DNA of 64,000 bases, from NCBI GenBank assembly GCA_032622095.1, contig CP136068.1:49160443-49224442 (forward strand), written 5' to 3'. Source of the DNA: Siphonodentalium dalli (lineage: Eukaryota; Mollusca; Scaphopoda; Gadilida; Siphonodentaliidae). Positions 62,492 to 64,000 of the stretch are shown here, piece after piece (the stretch's first letter is position 1; every line of letters starts with the position of its first letter). The notes beneath the pieces were generated by a model that was not told the DNA's origin, did no database searches, and worked only from the letters and a program-made list of their open reading frames with translations. The position numbers and the translations under genes are program-made.

Positions 62492-62690
62492 GTAACTATT
62501 CAATTCAATCCCTGATTAATTGTCTAAAGATTGGGCTGAAATTATGACCAGCTGGGCAGCAATGAAGACAACTACTCAGTTCAACCCCTTAACAATTGTC
62601 CAAATTATCACTGGCCTTACAGCTACTAAGGTAAATACTCATTTCAGTCCCTGATGAATTGTCTCTAAAGATTGGGCTGAATTTATCACC
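62445..62690 (+). repeat. Tandem copies of the exon 20 end and its donor (about three)
   Basis: Copy 1, 62445-62520, crosses the exon boundary (TGTCTAAAGATTGGGCTGAA ... ACTAAG|GTAACT ... CCCTGATTAAT). Copy 2, 62521-62596, has lost the donor (GAAGACAAC). Copy 3, 62597-62658, lacks the first part but keeps CTACTAAG|GTAAAT. A fourth start follows at 62659. Confidence 0.85.
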
Positions 62691-62999
62691 GTTTTATACA
62701 TAAATGCACGCCAGTCTCGATCCGCGGGAGATTGAAATGTTGTCGAAAATAATTTTCATCTGCATAAATTTTTTAAGTATTTTCTTCTGATACTGGCAGA
62801 CCTTTTCATCATTTTAGTGAATATTCCCTAAAGTTGGTCATTGGTCACACATTGACCTTAACATTAAATGAGGACTAAAAGAACTGGTAGATTAGATCGA
62901 CGAGCGGATGTGGCTGAACTTACAAAAATGAATGACACGTGTGCATTTCTGTATAAAACACTACAACAACGACCATTGTCACGTGACATACAAAACTGC

Positions 63000-64000
63000 T
63001 TTCAGATGAAGGGCAAATAATGTTTTTTGTGTTTCTGTTCTAGAGTAATCCTATGTTTATCTCGAAATCTTGGTTTTTTTTAAACCCCCCCCCCCCCCCC
63101 CCCTAGTCATTTTTAATCATTTTCGTTGAAACTTGACACAGATATCAACCACCATGGGAACCTGTGTACCTGTGATTATGATGTCTGTCAGCCTTTTTTT
63201 GGTGGAGTTATCCCACTTTTTCAACTTAGAAATTTTTTTGCAACATGTATAATTTTGTCCGAGCTTTTATTCACAAATTGTTAGGTCAATATTTTTAAAA
63301 ACTTGGCACAGATATTTAGTACTATGAGAACCTGTGCACCTGCGATTATGACGTCTGTCCAACTTTTTTTGGTGGAGTTATTCCCCCTTTATTGACTTAG
63401 AGAATTTTCGCAACATGTATATTCTTGTCCGAGCTTTAATTCCTACATTTTTAGGTCAATTCTTTTGAAACTTGGCGCATATATTTAGTACCATGTGAGC
63501 ATGTGCACCTGCGATTATGACGTCTGTCCGACTTTTTTTGGTGGAGTTATCCTCATTTTTGGACATAGAAAATATTTTGCAACATGCATAATTTTGTCCG
63601 AGCTTTTATTCCTACATTTTTCGGTCAATAGGTTATGAATTGGAGTTAGGGTTGTGCACCTGCAATGGGAATCTGTTATTTTATTATTTTAACTTAATGT
63701 TTACTGACATGTGAAACATCTTAGTGTTTTAAAAGCACGGGGGTATCCTTAGATCCATTGGGACAGACACCTCTAGTTTTTGTCCATCCATGCAGATATC
63801 TCAGCTATATATAGTTCATCAGATCTGAATGAAAAATAGTATGGAGGTTCGGCATCATGACTGCTTTCAAAAGAGTGCCCAATATTGTTGTTTGCATTTT
63901 CCATTTATCATTCTTTGTATATCTTAAATTTGGTTTCTGACATGACCATGTTTCAATTTGGCACCATGGGCAAATTCCAGCAGCCGAGGTGAAATCTCTT
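63000..64000. mobile_element. GTCC-type interspersed repeat with tandem units
   Basis: Three to four units of about 120-180 bp carry CTTGGCACAGATAT, TGATTATGACGTCTGTCC-like and TTTTTTTGGTGGAGTTATCC. The right part GGCACCATGGGCAAATTCCAG is the family end. A poly-C run lies at about 63085-63103. Extends to the window edge. Confidence 0.6.

Overview
The window is animal nuclear DNA: AT-rich, intron-rich and dominated by short palindromic transposons, minisatellites and tandem repeats, with no bacterial-style gene packing. Interspersed repeats that open with a GGGGTATACT-type end and runs of GTCC, plus the 'aacatggccgccagcagccatcttgga' type tandem repeat (split here only by reading, seen at 45.2-46.0 kb), are of a kind I associate with marine lophotrochozoans, most likely a bivalve; that assignment is an inference.

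Main gene. One plus-strand gene fills 14.1-62.5 kb. I could join 20 coding exons by GT-AG sites with every reading phase matching (1548 codons in the window; start at 14177 with in-frame stops just upstream; the 3' end lies beyond the window). It encodes a NIK/MAP3K14-like serine/threonine kinase: glycine loop and catalytic lysine in exon 12, C-helix glutamate in exon 13, an HED catalytic loop in exon 14, DFG and SPE in exon 15, kinase end in exon 16, then a Ser/Thr-rich tail and a C-terminal segment resembling the NIK C-terminal region. Upstream of the kinase, exon 11 carries a three-site Cys/His cluster that matches the TAZ zinc finger of CBP/p300. A TAZ finger joined to a NIK-like kinase is the most unusual protein architecture in the window.

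Splice-site oddities. Four exons (2, 14, 17, 20) are followed by tandem arrays whose repeat unit spans the exon 3' end and the 5' splice site, so that intact-looking donor sites are repeated (about 70 times after exon 2, about 11 times after exon 17). Separately, TTAA-flanked MITEs lie only 6-22 bp downstream of the donor in four introns (after exons 9, 11, 14, 17). Decayed copies of kinase exon fragments lie in the introns before exons 15 and 16. Together these make the 5' splice sites of this gene look like hot spots for insertion and tandem amplification.

Other content. 0-1.6 kb: a minus-strand THAP-type zinc-finger sequence broken by a frameshift, and an unrecognised small ORF. 2-13.8 kb: no gene recognised; old local duplications and MITEs. 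Within the gene's introns: a decayed Tigger/pogo transposase, a deleted hAT element with a BED finger and TRWN motif, two opposite copies of a 1.4-kb non-autonomous hAT-like element (the other copy is upstream at 4.2 kb), nine long-palindrome TA-flanked MITEs, several TTAA-flanked (piggyBac-like) MITE families that share one internal palindrome, and large minisatellites at 57.2-59.9 and 60.9-61.7 kb. No rRNA, tRNA or CRISPR array was seen.
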